Counted from the stretch's first letter, positions 31,846-40,586 are shown. The stretch: 42,510 bases of DNA from Bauldia sp. (GCA_020442065.1 JAGRKZ010000127.1:1-42510), one strand, 5' to 3'. Notes: generated by a model not told the origin, from the letters alone. Translations and numbers: made by a program.

Positions 31846-32751
31846 ATGCCCGGACCGATCCGCCTCGGCGTTGCGCCGATCGCCTGGTCTAACAACGACA
31901 TGCTCGAGCTCGGCGGCGACACGCCGCTCGAGACCTGCCTCAGGGAGGAGCGCAAGGCCGGCTTCTCCGGCACGGAAACCGGGGTCAAGTTTCCGATGGA
32001 CCCGGCCGTGCTCGGCCCGATCCTCAAGAAGCACAAGCTGGCGCTGATCTCGGGCTGGTTCTCGGGCGAACTGCTGAACTCGACCGTCAAGGCCGAGCAG
32101 AAGCGCATGATGGCCCAGATCGACACCTACAAGGCGCTCGGTGCTCCCTGCTACGTCTATGCCGAGACCACCGGCACTGTGCAGAACAAGATGGACGCGC
32201 CGCTGTCGTCGCGCCCGCGCCTCCACGAATCCGACTTCCCCGCCTACGGCCGCAAGCTCACCGAGCTCGCCGAATGGATGGCCGACTACGGCGTGCCCAT
32301 GACCTACCACCACCACATGGGGACGATCGTCGAGACCCAGCGCGAGATCGACCTCCTGATGCGCCACACCGGCAAGGCCGTCGGCCTGCTGCTCGACACC
32401 GGCCACCTCACCTTCGCCGGCGGCGACGTCGTCGAGACCACCCGCCGGCATGGCCGCCGCATCAACCACGTCCATTGCAAGGACCTCCGCTGGGACATGC
32501 TCAGGCAGGTTCGGCAGCAGGACATGAGCTTCCTCAAGGGGGTGCTCGAGGGCGTGTTCACGGTGCCCGGTGACGGCTTCATCGACTTCCACGCCTTCGC
32601 CCGCACCCTGTTCGATATCGGCTATGAAGGCTGGGTGGTGGTCGAGGCCGAGCAGGATCCGGCCAGAGCCCCGGCCTACGAATACGCCCTGATGGGCCGC
32701 CGCCACCTGACCTCGGCCTTCGAGGCGGCGGGGTATCAGATCACGGGCTAG
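31846..32751 (+). CDS. iolE: myo-Inosose-2 dehydratase (IolE)
   Basis: A 301-residue xylose-isomerase-like TIM-barrel enzyme that dehydrates scyllo-inosose (2-keto-myo-inositol) to the dione used by IolD. Recognised by [51 protein letters not shown] and [14 protein letters not shown], plus [11 protein letters not shown], which carry the metal-binding Glu/His/Asp residues. Length and order with iolD fit the inositol pathway. The start at ATG 31846 is supported by immediate homology to the family N-terminus. Confidence 0.93.
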   Translation: MPGPIRLGVAPIAWSNNDMLELGGDTPLETCLREERKAGFSGTETGVKFPMDPAVLGPILKKHKLALISGWFSGELLNSTVKAEQKRMMAQIDTYKALGAPCYVYAETTGTVQNKMDAPLSSRPRLHESDFPAYGRKLTELAEWMADYGVPMTYHHHMGTIVETQREIDLLMRHTGKAVGLLLDTGHLTFAGGDVVETTRRHGRRINHVHCKDLRWDMLRQVRQQDMSFLKGVLEGVFTVPGDGFIDFHAFARTLFDIGYEGWVVVEAEQDPARAPAYEYALMGRRHLTSAFEAAGYQITG

Positions 32752-32794
32752 CGAACAGGGAGCAGCGAACGGTCGAAAGGGGCCTGCGTTCGCG
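32751..32794 (+). repeat. Inverted repeat after iolE
   Basis: Immediately after the iolE stop, GCGAACAGGGAGCAGCGAAC is followed by GTTCGCGGCTCGC, able to form an imperfect hairpin (core GCGAAC/GTTCGC). The unit AGGGAGCAGCGAA resembles the loop sequence seen at 27675 (GGGGAGCAGCGAG), hinting at a dispersed short repeat. It could act as a terminator or processing site between iolE and the SDR gene. Confidence 0.4.
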
Positions 32795-32840
32795 GCTCGC
32801 AATTTCCTCAGTCCGACATTCGCCTCTCGGAGAACAGAAA

Positions 32841-33674
32841 ATGCCAACCACGAATTTGAAGAAGCAATTCGCAGGAAAGGTCGCCGTCGTCACCGGCGGC
32901 ACGCAGGGCCTTGGCGAGGCGATCGCCCGTATGTTCGCTGACCGTGGCGCCGCGGGGATCGTGATCTGCGGCCGCAACGCCAAGAAGGGCAAGGCGGTCG
33001 CTGCCGACATCGGCAAGAGTGGCGTCAAGGTCAAGTTCGTCCAGGCCGACCTGTCCAAGGTCGGGGACTGCCGCAAGGTGATCGCCGAAGCCGACAAGGC
33101 ATTCAAGCGTATCGACGCGCTCGTGAATGTCGCCGCCAACACCCATCGAGGCACGATTCTGGACACGTCCGAGAAGCTCTTCGACGATATGTTCGCGATC
33201 AATACGCGCGCTCCGTTCTTCCTCATCCAGGAAGCGGCGAAGGTGATGCGGCGGGAGAAGATCGAGGGCACCGTCGTCAACATCCAGTCGATGTCGGCGC
33301 ACGGTGGCCAGCCCTTCATCACGGCTTATTGCATGTCCAAGGCGGCGCTGGCGATCCTGACCAAGAACGCGGCCTTCTCGCTGATGCCGGATCGCATCCG
33401 CGTCAACGGTCTCAATATCGGCTGGATGGACACCCCCGGCGAGCACGACATCCAGATGCGCTACCACACCGACGACAAGGACTGGCTCAAGAAGGCAGAG
33501 GCCAGGCAGCCCTTCGGCCGCCTGCTCAAGCCGGCCGAGGTGGCACGCGCGGTCGCCTATCTCTCGAGCGAAGAGTCGGGCCTGATGACCGGCTCCAACA
33601 TCGACTTCGACCAGCAGGTGCTGGGCTCGGCCGAGTCCGCGTCGCACCCGTCGGGTCGCCTGCCGGACGCGTGA
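32841..33674 (+). CDS. Short-chain dehydrogenase/reductase
   Basis: A 277-residue classical SDR oxidoreductase. Cofactor motif [17 protein letters not shown] (14-30); VNVAAN in place of the usual NNAG; catalytic Ser150, Tyr163 and Lys167 ([20 protein letters not shown]). Sequence [12 protein letters not shown] follows the active site. The C-terminus has [18 protein letters not shown]. Cofactor is probably NAD(P)H; the substrate is unknown, but co-location with iolD/iolE suggests a cyclitol or its keto form. It starts at ATG 32841. Confidence 0.88.
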   Translation: MPTTNLKKQFAGKVAVVTGGTQGLGEAIARMFADRGAAGIVICGRNAKKGKAVAADIGKSGVKVKFVQADLSKVGDCRKVIAEADKAFKRIDALVNVAANTHRGTILDTSEKLFDDMFAINTRAPFFLIQEAAKVMRREKIEGTVVNIQSMSAHGGQPFITAYCMSKAALAILTKNAAFSLMPDRIRVNGLNIGWMDTPGEHDIQMRYHTDDKDWLKKAEARQPFGRLLKPAEVARAVAYLSSEESGLMTGSNIDFDQQVLGSAESASHPSGRLPDA

Positions 33675-33755
33675 CGTTGACCACAGCGGGGCGGGCCGAT
33701 CGCTGCTAGGTCGGCTTCACCGAAGAAGGGAGGGCGGGGCCACCGCGACGCCGAA

Positions 33756-34466
33756 GTGCCACCAAGTCGCCTCTATCCGGTGAAGGGTTCGCACGGGCGT
33801 GTGACGCACGCGCTCGGTCGCAGTATCGTCGCCGGCGACTGGGCGGAGGGCGAGCGTCTTCCCGACGAGGCGGTTCTGGCGCAAGCGCATGGCGTCAGCC
33901 GGCAGAGCGTGCGCGAGGCGCTCAAGGTGCTTGCCGCCAAGGGCCTCGTGATGTCCCAGCGCCGGGCCGGGACGCGGGTCTTGCCGCGCGACGTGTGGAA
34001 CCTGCTCGACGCCGACGTGCTGGCCTGGCACCCGGTCGACGCGGTTCCCGAGAAGACCGTCGCCGAGGTATTCGAGCTTCGCCAGTTGATGGAGCCTCTG
34101 GCGGCGGCCAAGGCGGCCGAGCGGGCTGACCCCGACGACTTGGCGCGTATCGGGGCGGCTCTCCGCGAACTCGAGTCTGCCGAGCCCCTGTCCGACTCGT
34201 TTCATTCCGCCGATCTGGCGTTCCATCTCGCAATCTGCGAAGCGTGCGGCAACAGCCTGGTGCAACGCCTCAGTCGCATCCTGATGCCGCTTTGCGATTC
34301 GCTCGGGCGCCTGCGTCGTCCGGAGTCCGAATCGGTGAACGTGACTCTGCGGCGCGCACTCTACGACGCGATCGCGCGGGGTGATGCTGCGGGCGCCCAC
34401 GACATTCTCGCCGAGATTGTGACCGAGAGCCGGCCGCATGTGCTGGACCGTCCGCCATGGCGTTGA
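33756..34466 (+). CDS. FadR/GntR-family regulator A
   Basis: A 236-residue GntR regulator of the FadR subgroup. Winged helix at about 8-75 (RVTHALGRSIVAGDWAEGER, GVSRQSVREALKVLAAKGLV, RRAGTRVLP) and an FCD ligand domain from about 100 (VFELRQLMEPLAAAKAAERA) with His residues (FHSADLAFHLAIC) that usually bind a metal and a carboxylic ligand. It starts at GTG 33756. It follows the SDR gene by 81 bp and is followed by a closely related paralogue. It probably controls the iol-linked genes. Confidence 0.88.
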   Translation: MPPSRLYPVKGSHGRVTHALGRSIVAGDWAEGERLPDEAVLAQAHGVSRQSVREALKVLAAKGLVMSQRRAGTRVLPRDVWNLLDADVLAWHPVDAVPEKTVAEVFELRQLMEPLAAAKAAERADPDDLARIGAALRELESAEPLSDSFHSADLAFHLAICEACGNSLVQRLSRILMPLCDSLGRLRRPESESVNVTLRRALYDAIARGDAAGAHDILAEIVTESRPHVLDRPPWR

Positions 34467-34520
34467 TAGGTTAACGGCCTTCCGCACCCTCTCCTCCAGA
34501 TCGCGAGGCCTGAGTAAGCC

Positions 34521-35282
34521 GTGAGACAGGCGCGCCTCTACCCCAACGCTGGCGTCCACGGTCATCTGGCTCATGAAGTCGGTCGTCTCATCGTTTCCGG
34601 CACGATCGCACAAGGGGCCCTGCTCCCGCACGAGGCGGAATTGTCGGAGCGATACGAAGCCAGCCGGCAGGCGGTGCGCGAAGCGCTCAAGGTGCTCGCC
34701 GCCAAGGGGCTCGTGGTGTCGCGGCGGCGGGCCGGCACGCGGGTGCTGCCGCGCAGCAGCTGGAACATCTTCGATCCGGACGTGATCGCCTGGTTTCCTC
34801 CCGACAAGATCCCGTCCGACGTGCTCCGCGACCTCTTCGAGATGCGCAAGGCCATCGAGCCGATCGCTGCCCATCGCGCTGCCGAGCGCGGCGACAAGGC
34901 TGCGATCTCGGAGATTGGAGCGTCGCTCGAGCAGATGATCGCCGTCGAAAAGCCCTCGGAGGCGTTCTTCGAGGCGGATGGAGCCTTCCACGACGGGATT
35001 CTGTTTGCGAGCGGCAACGCGATGTTCGAGCAGATGGGCCAGGTGTTCGGCCCGCTTATGCGGACGAGCTTCGAGACGCACTTCAACGCCGTGATCGAAA
35101 CGATGTCGGGGCCGCCGGCGATCCGGGCAGCCGTCGAGCGTTCGATGAAGCGCCATGCCGCGATCTACGAGGCCATCGCCCGCGGCGATGCCGAAGAGGC
35201 CCGCAAGGCGTCCGAGGCGCTGCTCGGTCTGATCGAAACCGAGATCGAACTGGTGATCAAAACGAGGGTCGCCCCCGTCTGA
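34521..35282 (+). CDS. FadR/GntR-family regulator B
   Basis: A 253-residue FadR-type regulator related to the gene just upstream. The HTH region matches nearly residue for residue (ASRQAVREALKVLAAKGLVV, RRAGTRVLPRSSWNIFDPDV), while the FCD domain (LFEMRKAIEPIAAHRAAERG, FFEADGAFHDGILFASGN) is more diverged. This suggests a tandem duplication keeping similar operator recognition with different ligands. It starts at GTG 34521, 54 bp after regulator A. It converges on hldE with 9 bp between stops. Confidence 0.88.
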   Translation: MRQARLYPNAGVHGHLAHEVGRLIVSGTIAQGALLPHEAELSERYEASRQAVREALKVLAAKGLVVSRRRAGTRVLPRSSWNIFDPDVIAWFPPDKIPSDVLRDLFEMRKAIEPIAAHRAAERGDKAAISEIGASLEQMIAVEKPSEAFFEADGAFHDGILFASGNAMFEQMGQVFGPLMRTSFETHFNAVIETMSGPPAIRAAVERSMKRHAAIYEAIARGDAEEARKASEALLGLIETEIELVIKTRVAPV

Positions 35283-35291
35283 ACGGCCGCG

Positions 35292-36734
35292 TCAGGACCG
35301 GCCGCTCAACCGCGCCAGCGTTGACGTCGTCGAATGTCCCGGCAGCAGCGGCAGCAGCTCGACCCGGCCGCCGCGGGCCTTGACGAAGTCGCCGCCGACG
35401 ACCTCCGCCTCGGTGTAGTCTGCCCCCTTGAAGAGCGTGTCGGGAGCGATCGCCTCGATCAGTGCCGCCGGTGTGTCCTCGTCGAACGGGACGACCAGAT
35501 CGACCGGCTTCAGCGCCGCGAGCACCGCCGCCCGCGTATCGAGGTCCTGCACCGGCCGTCCCGCGCCCTTGAGCCGCCGCGCCGAATCGTCGCTGTTGAC
35601 CCCGACCACGAGGCGGTCGACCCGCCGCGCCGCCTGGTCGAGGGAGTGGAGATGCCCGCGATGCAGGAGGTCGAAGCAGCCGTTGGTGAAACCGACCCGC
35701 AGCCCCTGGCGGTGCCATGCTTCGACTTGGTCGCGGGCGTCTGCCGGCGTCATCACGTTCGCCGCGCCTGCGATGCCGAGGGCCTGCTTCAGCTCGGTGG
35801 GGCTCACGGTGGCGGTGCCGGGCTTGGTCACCGCCACGCCGGCGGCCGCGTTGGCGACGCGAACGGCCTCGGGCAGGACGAGGCCAGCGGCGAGCGCGGC
35901 GGCGAGCGCCGCCACCACGGTGTCGCCGGCGCCGGTCACGTCGAACACGCGGTGGGTCTCCGCGGGCACATGAAGGACGGGTTCGCCGCGCCGGCAGAGC
36001 GTCATGCCGCGATCGCCGCGCGTCACGAGAATCGCCTCGATGGAAACCGCATCGAGGACCTTCCGTCCGGCCGCCTCGGCCTCGGCATCGCTCGCGACCA
36101 CCATGCCGGCGAAGCGCGCCATTTCGTCGGCGTTCGGCGTGAGCAGCGTCGCTCCTGCGAACACGTCGGCGCTCGCCTTCTTGGGGTCGACGATGACGGG
36201 GATACCGCGACCGCGAGCCAGCGCGATCAGGGCCGGGATGGTCGCCGCGTCGAGCACGCCCTTAGCGTAGTCGGAGAGGATGAGCGCACCGGCGCCGTCA
36301 AGAGCGGCCTCGACGGCCGCGATCACGGACGCCGCGACGGCGGCGGCGAGCGGGGAGGCGTCCTCCGAATCCACGCGAAGCAGCTGGTGCCAACCGCTGA
36401 GGTATCGGGTCTTGACCGTCGTCGGCCGGGAGGGGTCGGTGATCAGTTGGCAGTCGAGCGCATCGACGGACGCGCACAATGTGCGGATGTCGTCGGCCGC
36501 TGTGTCGTCGCCGGCGACGCCGATCAGCACCGCCTGGGCGCCGAAGGCCACGAGATTGGCCGCGACATTGCCGGCGCCACCCAACAGGAGGCGCTCGGCC
36601 CGGTGGTTGAGCACCGCCACGGGCGCCTCCGGCGAGACCCGCCCGACCTTGCCTTCGACGAAGCGGTCGAGCAGAACGTCGCCGCCGACGACGACCCTTG
36701 CTTGAGCGAGCCGGTCTATGACGCTAGCATCCAT
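35292..36734 (-). CDS. hldE: Bifunctional heptose-7-phosphate kinase / heptose-1-phosphate adenylyltransferase
   Basis: A 480-residue two-domain enzyme of ADP-L-glycero-D-manno-heptose synthesis. Residues about 1-315 form a PfkB/ribokinase-type kinase (LLGGAGNVAANLVAFGAQAV, catalytic VFDVTGAGDTVVAALAAAL). About 340-480 form a nucleotidyltransferase (GFTNGCFDLLHRGHLHSL with the HxGH ATP motif, then VGVNSDDSARRLKG). Length and both motifs match HldE/RfaE. Its ATG lies within a CCATGG that also contains an ATG on the plus strand, so the divergent gmhA probably begins further downstream to leave room for promoters. Confidence 0.95.
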   Translation of the reverse strand: MDASVIDRLAQARVVVGGDVLLDRFVEGKVGRVSPEAPVAVLNHRAERLLLGGAGNVAANLVAFGAQAVLIGVAGDDTAADDIRTLCASVDALDCQLITDPSRPTTVKTRYLSGWHQLLRVDSEDASPLAAAVAASVIAAVEAALDGAGALILSDYAKGVLDAATIPALIALARGRGIPVIVDPKKASADVFAGATLLTPNADEMARFAGMVVASDAEAEAAGRKVLDAVSIEAILVTRGDRGMTLCRRGEPVLHVPAETHRVFDVTGAGDTVVAALAAALAAGLVLPEAVRVANAAAGVAVTKPGTATVSPTELKQALGIAGAANVMTPADARDQVEAWHRQGLRVGFTNGCFDLLHRGHLHSLDQAARRVDRLVVGVNSDDSARRLKGAGRPVQDLDTRAAVLAALKPVDLVVPFDEDTPAALIEAIAPDTLFKGADYTEAEVVGGDFVKARGGRVELLPLLPGHSTTSTLARLSGRS

Positions 36735-36786
36735 GGCGCAAAAGACTTGTTTTCCCTTTGAATCTTCCCGTGAAAGCCGAGCAGCC

Positions 36787-37389
36787 TTGACCCTCAGTCA
36801 CGCATCCGTGGCCGCCTTGTTTGACCGTCTCTATGGCGATCACCTCACCGCCTTCGAACGGACCCGGTCCCTTCTCGACGGGACGGCCAAGCTTGCCGAG
36901 GCGGTGATATCGGTGCTCGGGTCCGGGGGCAAGCTTCTCCTCTGCGGTAACGGCGGCAGCGCCGCCGATGCCCAGCATATCGCCACCGAGTTCACCGTGC
37001 GCTTCGAGACCACCCGGCCCGGCCTGCCGGCGATCGCCCTGACCACCGATACGTCCGCGCTCACCGCCGCCAGCAACGACCTTGGCTACGCCCGGGTCTT
37101 CGCCCGCCAGGTCGACGCCCTCGGCCGTCCCGGCGACATGCTGATCGGCTTCACGACCTCCGGAGACTCGCCCAACGTCGTCGCCGCACTGGAGGCGGCT
37201 GCAGCGGCCGGCCTGCACACCGCCTGTCTCACCGGCCGCGATGGCGGCGACGTCGCGAGGCGGGGCCTTGCCGAGCATTGCCTCATCGTGCCGCACGACA
37301 GGACCGCGCGGATCCAGGAGATGCACATCTTCCTGGGGCATCTTCTGTGTGCGGCCGCCGACGAAGCCTTCACGCCGCCCGCCGGATGA
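36787..37389 (+). CDS. gmhA: Sedoheptulose-7-phosphate isomerase
   Basis: A 200-residue SIS-domain enzyme converting sedoheptulose 7-phosphate to D-glycero-D-manno-heptose 7-phosphate. Diagnostic: GGKLLLCGNGGSAADAQHIA, FTTSGDSPNVVAALE, ARIQEMHIFLGHLLC. The start is uncertain. An ATG at 36718 or 36733 would overlap the divergent hldE start, and the intervening sequence (AAAAGACTTGTTTTCCC) is AT-rich like a promoter. The TTG at 36787, or GTG at 36808, better matches the usual ~50 residues before CGNGGS. It is followed 7 bp later by gmhB. Confidence 0.9.
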   Translation: MTLSHASVAALFDRLYGDHLTAFERTRSLLDGTAKLAEAVISVLGSGGKLLLCGNGGSAADAQHIATEFTVRFETTRPGLPAIALTTDTSALTAASNDLGYARVFARQVDALGRPGDMLIGFTTSGDSPNVVAALEAAAAAGLHTACLTGRDGGDVARRGLAEHCLIVPHDRTARIQEMHIFLGHLLCAAADEAFTPPAG

Positions 37390-37396
37390 CGGTGCG

Positions 37397-37969
37397 GTGG
37401 ACACGGATCACCGCATTCGTCTTTCGCCGTCCCCCGGCCGGGGCGTGCCGGCCTTCTTCCTCGACCGCGACGGCACCCTGATCGAGGACCCCGGCTATTT
37501 GTCGGATCCGTCGCAGGTCCGTCTGTTGCCGGGGGTCGCGACCACCCTCCGGGCGTTCGCTGCGGCCGGTCACGCGCTCGTGGTGGTCACCAACCAGTCC
37601 GGCATCGGTCGCGGCTTCTATGCCTGGGACGACTACGAGGCGGTATCGGCCCGCTTCCGCGAGCTGCTCGCCGGCGAGGGCGTCGTCCTCGACGGCGAGT
37701 GCGCCTGCGGCCACGCCACCGCCTGCGGCTGGCGGAAGCCGTCGCCGGGGATGATCCTCGCCGCGTCCGAGGCCCTCGGCATCGACCGCTCCCGCTCGCT
37801 CCTTGCCGGGGACAAGCTGACCGACATCGAAGCGGCCAGCGCCGCTAGGCTTCCGCGCGCCGTCCATGTCGCGACCGGGCAGGGTCGGGGCGAGCGGGCA
37901 AAGGTCGAGGCGGTGGACTTCCCCCTCCGGCTCGACCTCGTCGAGAGTCTCGCGGAGCTCGCGGCATGA
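37397..37969 (+). CDS. gmhB: Heptose 1,7-bisphosphate 7-phosphatase
   Basis: A 190-residue HAD-superfamily phosphatase removing the 7-phosphate of D-glycero-D-manno-heptose 1,7-bisphosphate. FFLDRDGTLIEDPGYL carries the nucleophilic Asp; VVVTNQSGIGRGFY and WRKPSPGMI and AGDKLTDIEAA are the later HAD motifs. The zinc-loop motif is unusual: CACGHATACGWRKP, with the final Cys of the usual C-x-C-RKP replaced by Trp and an extra Cys earlier. It starts at GTG 37397 and its stop overlaps waaC (ATGA), as expected in an operon. Confidence 0.92.
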   Translation: MDTDHRIRLSPSPGRGVPAFFLDRDGTLIEDPGYLSDPSQVRLLPGVATTLRAFAAAGHALVVVTNQSGIGRGFYAWDDYEAVSARFRELLAGEGVVLDGECACGHATACGWRKPSPGMILAASEALGIDRSRSLLAGDKLTDIEAASAARLPRAVHVATGQGRGERAKVEAVDFPLRLDLVESLAELAA

Positions 37970-38991
37970 GGATTCTCATCGTCAAGCTGTCGTCCTTCGG
38001 CGACGTCATCCACACCTTTCCGGCGCTGACCGACCTCAAGGCGGCGCGTCCCGACATCGAGGTCGACTGGCTGGTCGAGGAGGCATTCGTTCCATTCGTC
38101 GCCCTCCACCCCGGCGTCTCGCAGATCCACGCGCTCGCCTTCCGGCGCCTCCGCAAGCCGATCGGCCGCTGGCCCCAGCTTCTCGGCAATCTCGGCGGGC
38201 TCCGGCGCGCGCTCCGTGACCGGCGTTACGACCGCGTCGTCGACCTTCAGGGCCTGATGAAGAGCGCGCTGCCGGCCCGGCTCGCCGGCCCGGTGACCGG
38301 CTACGACGCCGACAGCGCCCGCGAGCCGGCGGCGACCCGCCTCTACCGCCAGCGCATCCCGGTGCCGCGGGCGATGCACGCGGTGGAGCGGACCCGCCGC
38401 CTGCTCGCCGCGGCCGTCGGCTACGCCGTACCCGACGCGCCGGGGCGGTTCGGCATTGCCGCCGCCGGGCCACCCGATCCGGTGCTGGGCCTGCCCTCCC
38501 GCTACGCCATGGCAATGCACGCCGCGAGCTGGCCGACCAAGCTCTGGCCGGAATCGTCCTGGCAGGCGTTGCTGCCGGCCCTTACCGCGCCCGGAAGGGG
38601 ACTGGTGCTCGCCTGGGGCAATGCCGAGGAGAAGGCGCGCGCCGAGCGCTTGGCCCGGGTCGTTCCCGGCGCGGTCATCCTGTCGCGGGTGATGGCCGGC
38701 GCCGAACTCGCCGCGGTCATTGCCGGGGCCGAGCTCGCGGTCGGCCTCGATTCCGGCCTCATGCATCTTTCGGCGGCGCTCGGCGTTCCCGGCGTCTGGC
38801 TCTACGGGCCGACCGATCCGGGTCTCACCGGCCCCTATGGCGAAGGCCAGACCGTGGTCCAGTCGACCTGGCCGCAAGCGCCGTGCCGCCGCCGCACCTG
38901 CACGGACATTCCCGAGGGTGACTGCTGCATGCGGGCGATCACGGTGGAGGAGGTGAGCGCCGGCCTCGGCGAGGGCGCGTCTCCGGCATAG
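37966..38991 (+). CDS. waaC: Heptosyltransferase I
   Basis: A 341-residue GT9 glycosyltransferase that adds the first L-glycero-D-manno-heptose to Kdo2-lipid A at the inner face of the cytoplasmic membrane. MRILIVKLSSFGDVIHTFPA, then VVDLQGLMKSALPARLAGP, MHAASWPTKLWPESSW and VGLDSGLMHLSAALGVPGVW are typical of WaaC rather than WaaF. It overlaps gmhB by 4 bp. Its last 53 bp overlap the convergent TetR gene. Confidence 0.93.
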   Translation: MRILIVKLSSFGDVIHTFPALTDLKAARPDIEVDWLVEEAFVPFVALHPGVSQIHALAFRRLRKPIGRWPQLLGNLGGLRRALRDRRYDRVVDLQGLMKSALPARLAGPVTGYDADSAREPAATRLYRQRIPVPRAMHAVERTRRLLAAAVGYAVPDAPGRFGIAAAGPPDPVLGLPSRYAMAMHAASWPTKLWPESSWQALLPALTAPGRGLVLAWGNAEEKARAERLARVVPGAVILSRVMAGAELAAVIAGAELAVGLDSGLMHLSAALGVPGVWLYGPTDPGLTGPYGEGQTVVQSTWPQAPCRRRTCTDIPEGDCCMRAITVEEVSAGLGEGASPA

Positions 38992-39634
38992 TCACCCCCT
39001 TGGGATTGGACTTGGCCGAGGCGCGGAGGTAGGCCGTCATCAGCGTGACCAGCTCGGTTCCGAGCCGCTCGATCAATCCGTCCGCTGCCGGTCCCCTCAG
39101 GGCAATCAGGACCGAACCGGTGAGGACGGCCGCGACGACGGCGGAGACCGTCTCGATGTCTTCAAACTGTGCGTCTGCGGCGCTGCCCAGCATCTCCGCG
39201 AGAGCGGCGGCAATGCGCTCGCGTCCACGGGCCGCGATCGAGGCGCCGTCGCGCTCGTCGGCGATCGCATAAAGCGCTCGCGACTCCGCCGGATCGCGGA
39301 GCTTGGCGGCAAGGTAGGCGCGCACGATTGCCGCTGCCATCTCGGCCAGGCTGCTCCCCTGGTGCCGCCGACATGCGGCCTCGACCGCGGCGGCAATTGC
39401 ACCGATGTGGCGTTCGAGCACTGCCCGTAGCAAGGCGTCCCGGTTCGGGTAATACTGATAAAGGCTTCCCACAGACGTCCCCGCTCGAGCGGCAATGCGG
39501 GTCGTGGTGCAGCGTAGGAGGCCTTCCCGAATGAGAACCTGAACGGCCGCGGCGTGCAGCGCGTCGACGGTATGCGTCGAGCGGGCCTGGATCGGCAGTT
39601 TTCTGGGCGCGAGGCGGGGGCGGGTCGAGTTCAT
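38939..39634 (-). CDS. TetR-family regulator
   Basis: A 231-residue regulator with an N-terminal HTH (ALHAAAVQVLIREGLLRCTT, IAARAGTSVGSLYQYYPNRD) and a helical ligand domain. ATG 39634 is preferred because a start at 39670 would place the palindromic operator at 39656-39669 inside the gene. It is divergent from the pyridoxal reductase-like gene, the usual layout for a TetR repressor and its target. The C-terminal end (RPRRGRRSPPPP) is encoded within the waaC overlap and looks unselected. Confidence 0.86.
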   Translation of the reverse strand: MNSTRPRLAPRKLPIQARSTHTVDALHAAAVQVLIREGLLRCTTTRIAARAGTSVGSLYQYYPNRDALLRAVLERHIGAIAAAVEAACRRHQGSSLAEMAAAIVRAYLAAKLRDPAESRALYAIADERDGASIAARGRERIAAALAEMLGSAADAQFEDIETVSAVVAAVLTGSVLIALRGPAADGLIERLGTELVTLMTAYLRASAKSNPKGVTMPETRPRRGRRSPPPP

Positions 39635-39655
39635 CGGAAACGCGAATTCCAAATC

Positions 39656-39669
39656 TGAAGGATCCTTCA
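39656..39669. promoter_or_regulatory. 14-bp perfect palindrome, likely TetR operator
   Basis: TGAAGGATCCTTCA is a perfect palindrome in the 74-bp spacer between the divergent TetR and aldo/keto reductase genes. It abuts TATATC at 39670-39675, a plausible -10 for the reductase, so a bound repressor would block that promoter and its own. Confidence 0.65.
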
Positions 39670-39708
39670 TATATCCGGTGGCAGAGCCCAAACAAGGATC
39701 TGCCCCCG

Positions 39709-40566
39709 ATGAACACGACGTTCTCCCTCGGCGCCCGCCCGGTGAGCCGCCTCGGTTACGGCGCGATGCAGCTTGCCGGCCCCGGCGTCTTCGGCCCGCC
39801 GAGAGACCATAACGCCGCTCTCGCCGTGCTGCGTGCCGCGGTCGCGGCCGGGGTCAACCACATCGACACCAGCGACTACTACGGCCCGCACGTCACCAAT
39901 CGCCTTATCCGGGAAGCGCTCCATCCCTATCCGGACGACCTCGTTCTTGTGACCAAGATCGGCGCGCGGCGGGGGCGGGGCGGCGCGTGGCTACCGGCGC
40001 GTTCGGCCGGGGACCTCAGGCGGGCGGTCCATGACAACCTGCGGAATCTCGGGCTGGATGTGCTCGAGGTGGTCAACCTCCGGATCATGTTCGACAGTCA
40101 CGGCCCCGCCGAAGGCTCCATCGAGGCGCCGCTCGCGACGCTTGCCGGGCTCCGGGACGCAGGCCTCGTGAAGCACATCGGCCTCAGCAATGTCACCACC
40201 GCCCAGGTGGCGGAGGCGCGCGCCATCTGCGAAATCGTCTGCGTCCAGAACCACTACAACCTCGTGCATCGTGGCGACGATGCGCTGGTCGACGAACTGG
40301 CCGCGGGCGGCATCGCCTATGTCCCGTTCTTTCCCCTCGGCGGCTTCTCGCCCTTGCAGTCATCGACGCTCTCGGCGGTCGCGGCCACGCTCGGCGCAAC
40401 GCCCATGCAGGTCGCGCTCGCCTGGCTGCTGCATCGGTCCGCCAACATCCTGCCCATCCCGGGCACCTCGTCCCCCGACCACCTCCGGGAGAACATCGCG
40501 GCGGCGGAGATCGCGTTGCCCGACGAGGCGATAGCCGCCCTTGACGGTCTCGCGGCCGGGGAATGA
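39709..40566 (+). CDS. pdxI: Aldo/keto reductase of the YdbC/PdxI type (pyridoxal reductase-like)
   Basis: A 285-residue aldo/keto reductase very close by eye to E. coli YdbC, which has been described as pyridoxal reductase PdxI. Shared stretches include SRLGYGAMQLAGPGVFGPPR, GVNHIDTSDYYGPHVTNRLI, LVTKIGARRG, VHDNLRNLGLDVLEVVNLR and FFPLGGFSPLQSSTLS. The Asp-Tyr-Lys of the AKR tetrad are present; the usual His is replaced in VVNLRIM, as it is in E. coli YdbC. It probably reduces pyridoxal to pyridoxine with NADPH. AAGGAT precedes ATG 39709. It is divergent from a TetR gene. Confidence 0.88.
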   Translation: MNTTFSLGARPVSRLGYGAMQLAGPGVFGPPRDHNAALAVLRAAVAAGVNHIDTSDYYGPHVTNRLIREALHPYPDDLVLVTKIGARRGRGGAWLPARSAGDLRRAVHDNLRNLGLDVLEVVNLRIMFDSHGPAEGSIEAPLATLAGLRDAGLVKHIGLSNVTTAQVAEARAICEIVCVQNHYNLVHRGDDALVDELAAGGIAYVPFFPLGGFSPLQSSTLSAVAATLGATPMQVALAWLLHRSANILPIPGTSSPDHLRENIAAAEIALPDEAIAALDGLAAGE

Positions 40567-40586
40567 CGCAGGCCGGACTGATGCGG

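Noticed and set aside
30403..32847. An 814-codon open frame on the minus strand opposite iolD and iolE
   Set aside because: The plus-strand genes are certain homologues. The antisense frame is an effect of high GC at third codon positions and shows only low-complexity Arg/Gly/Asp-rich sequence.
39709..40566. Loss of the usual aldo/keto reductase His considered as a degenerate enzyme
   Set aside because: The same position differs in E. coli YdbC, to which this protein is very similar over its full length, so it is a feature of that subfamily.
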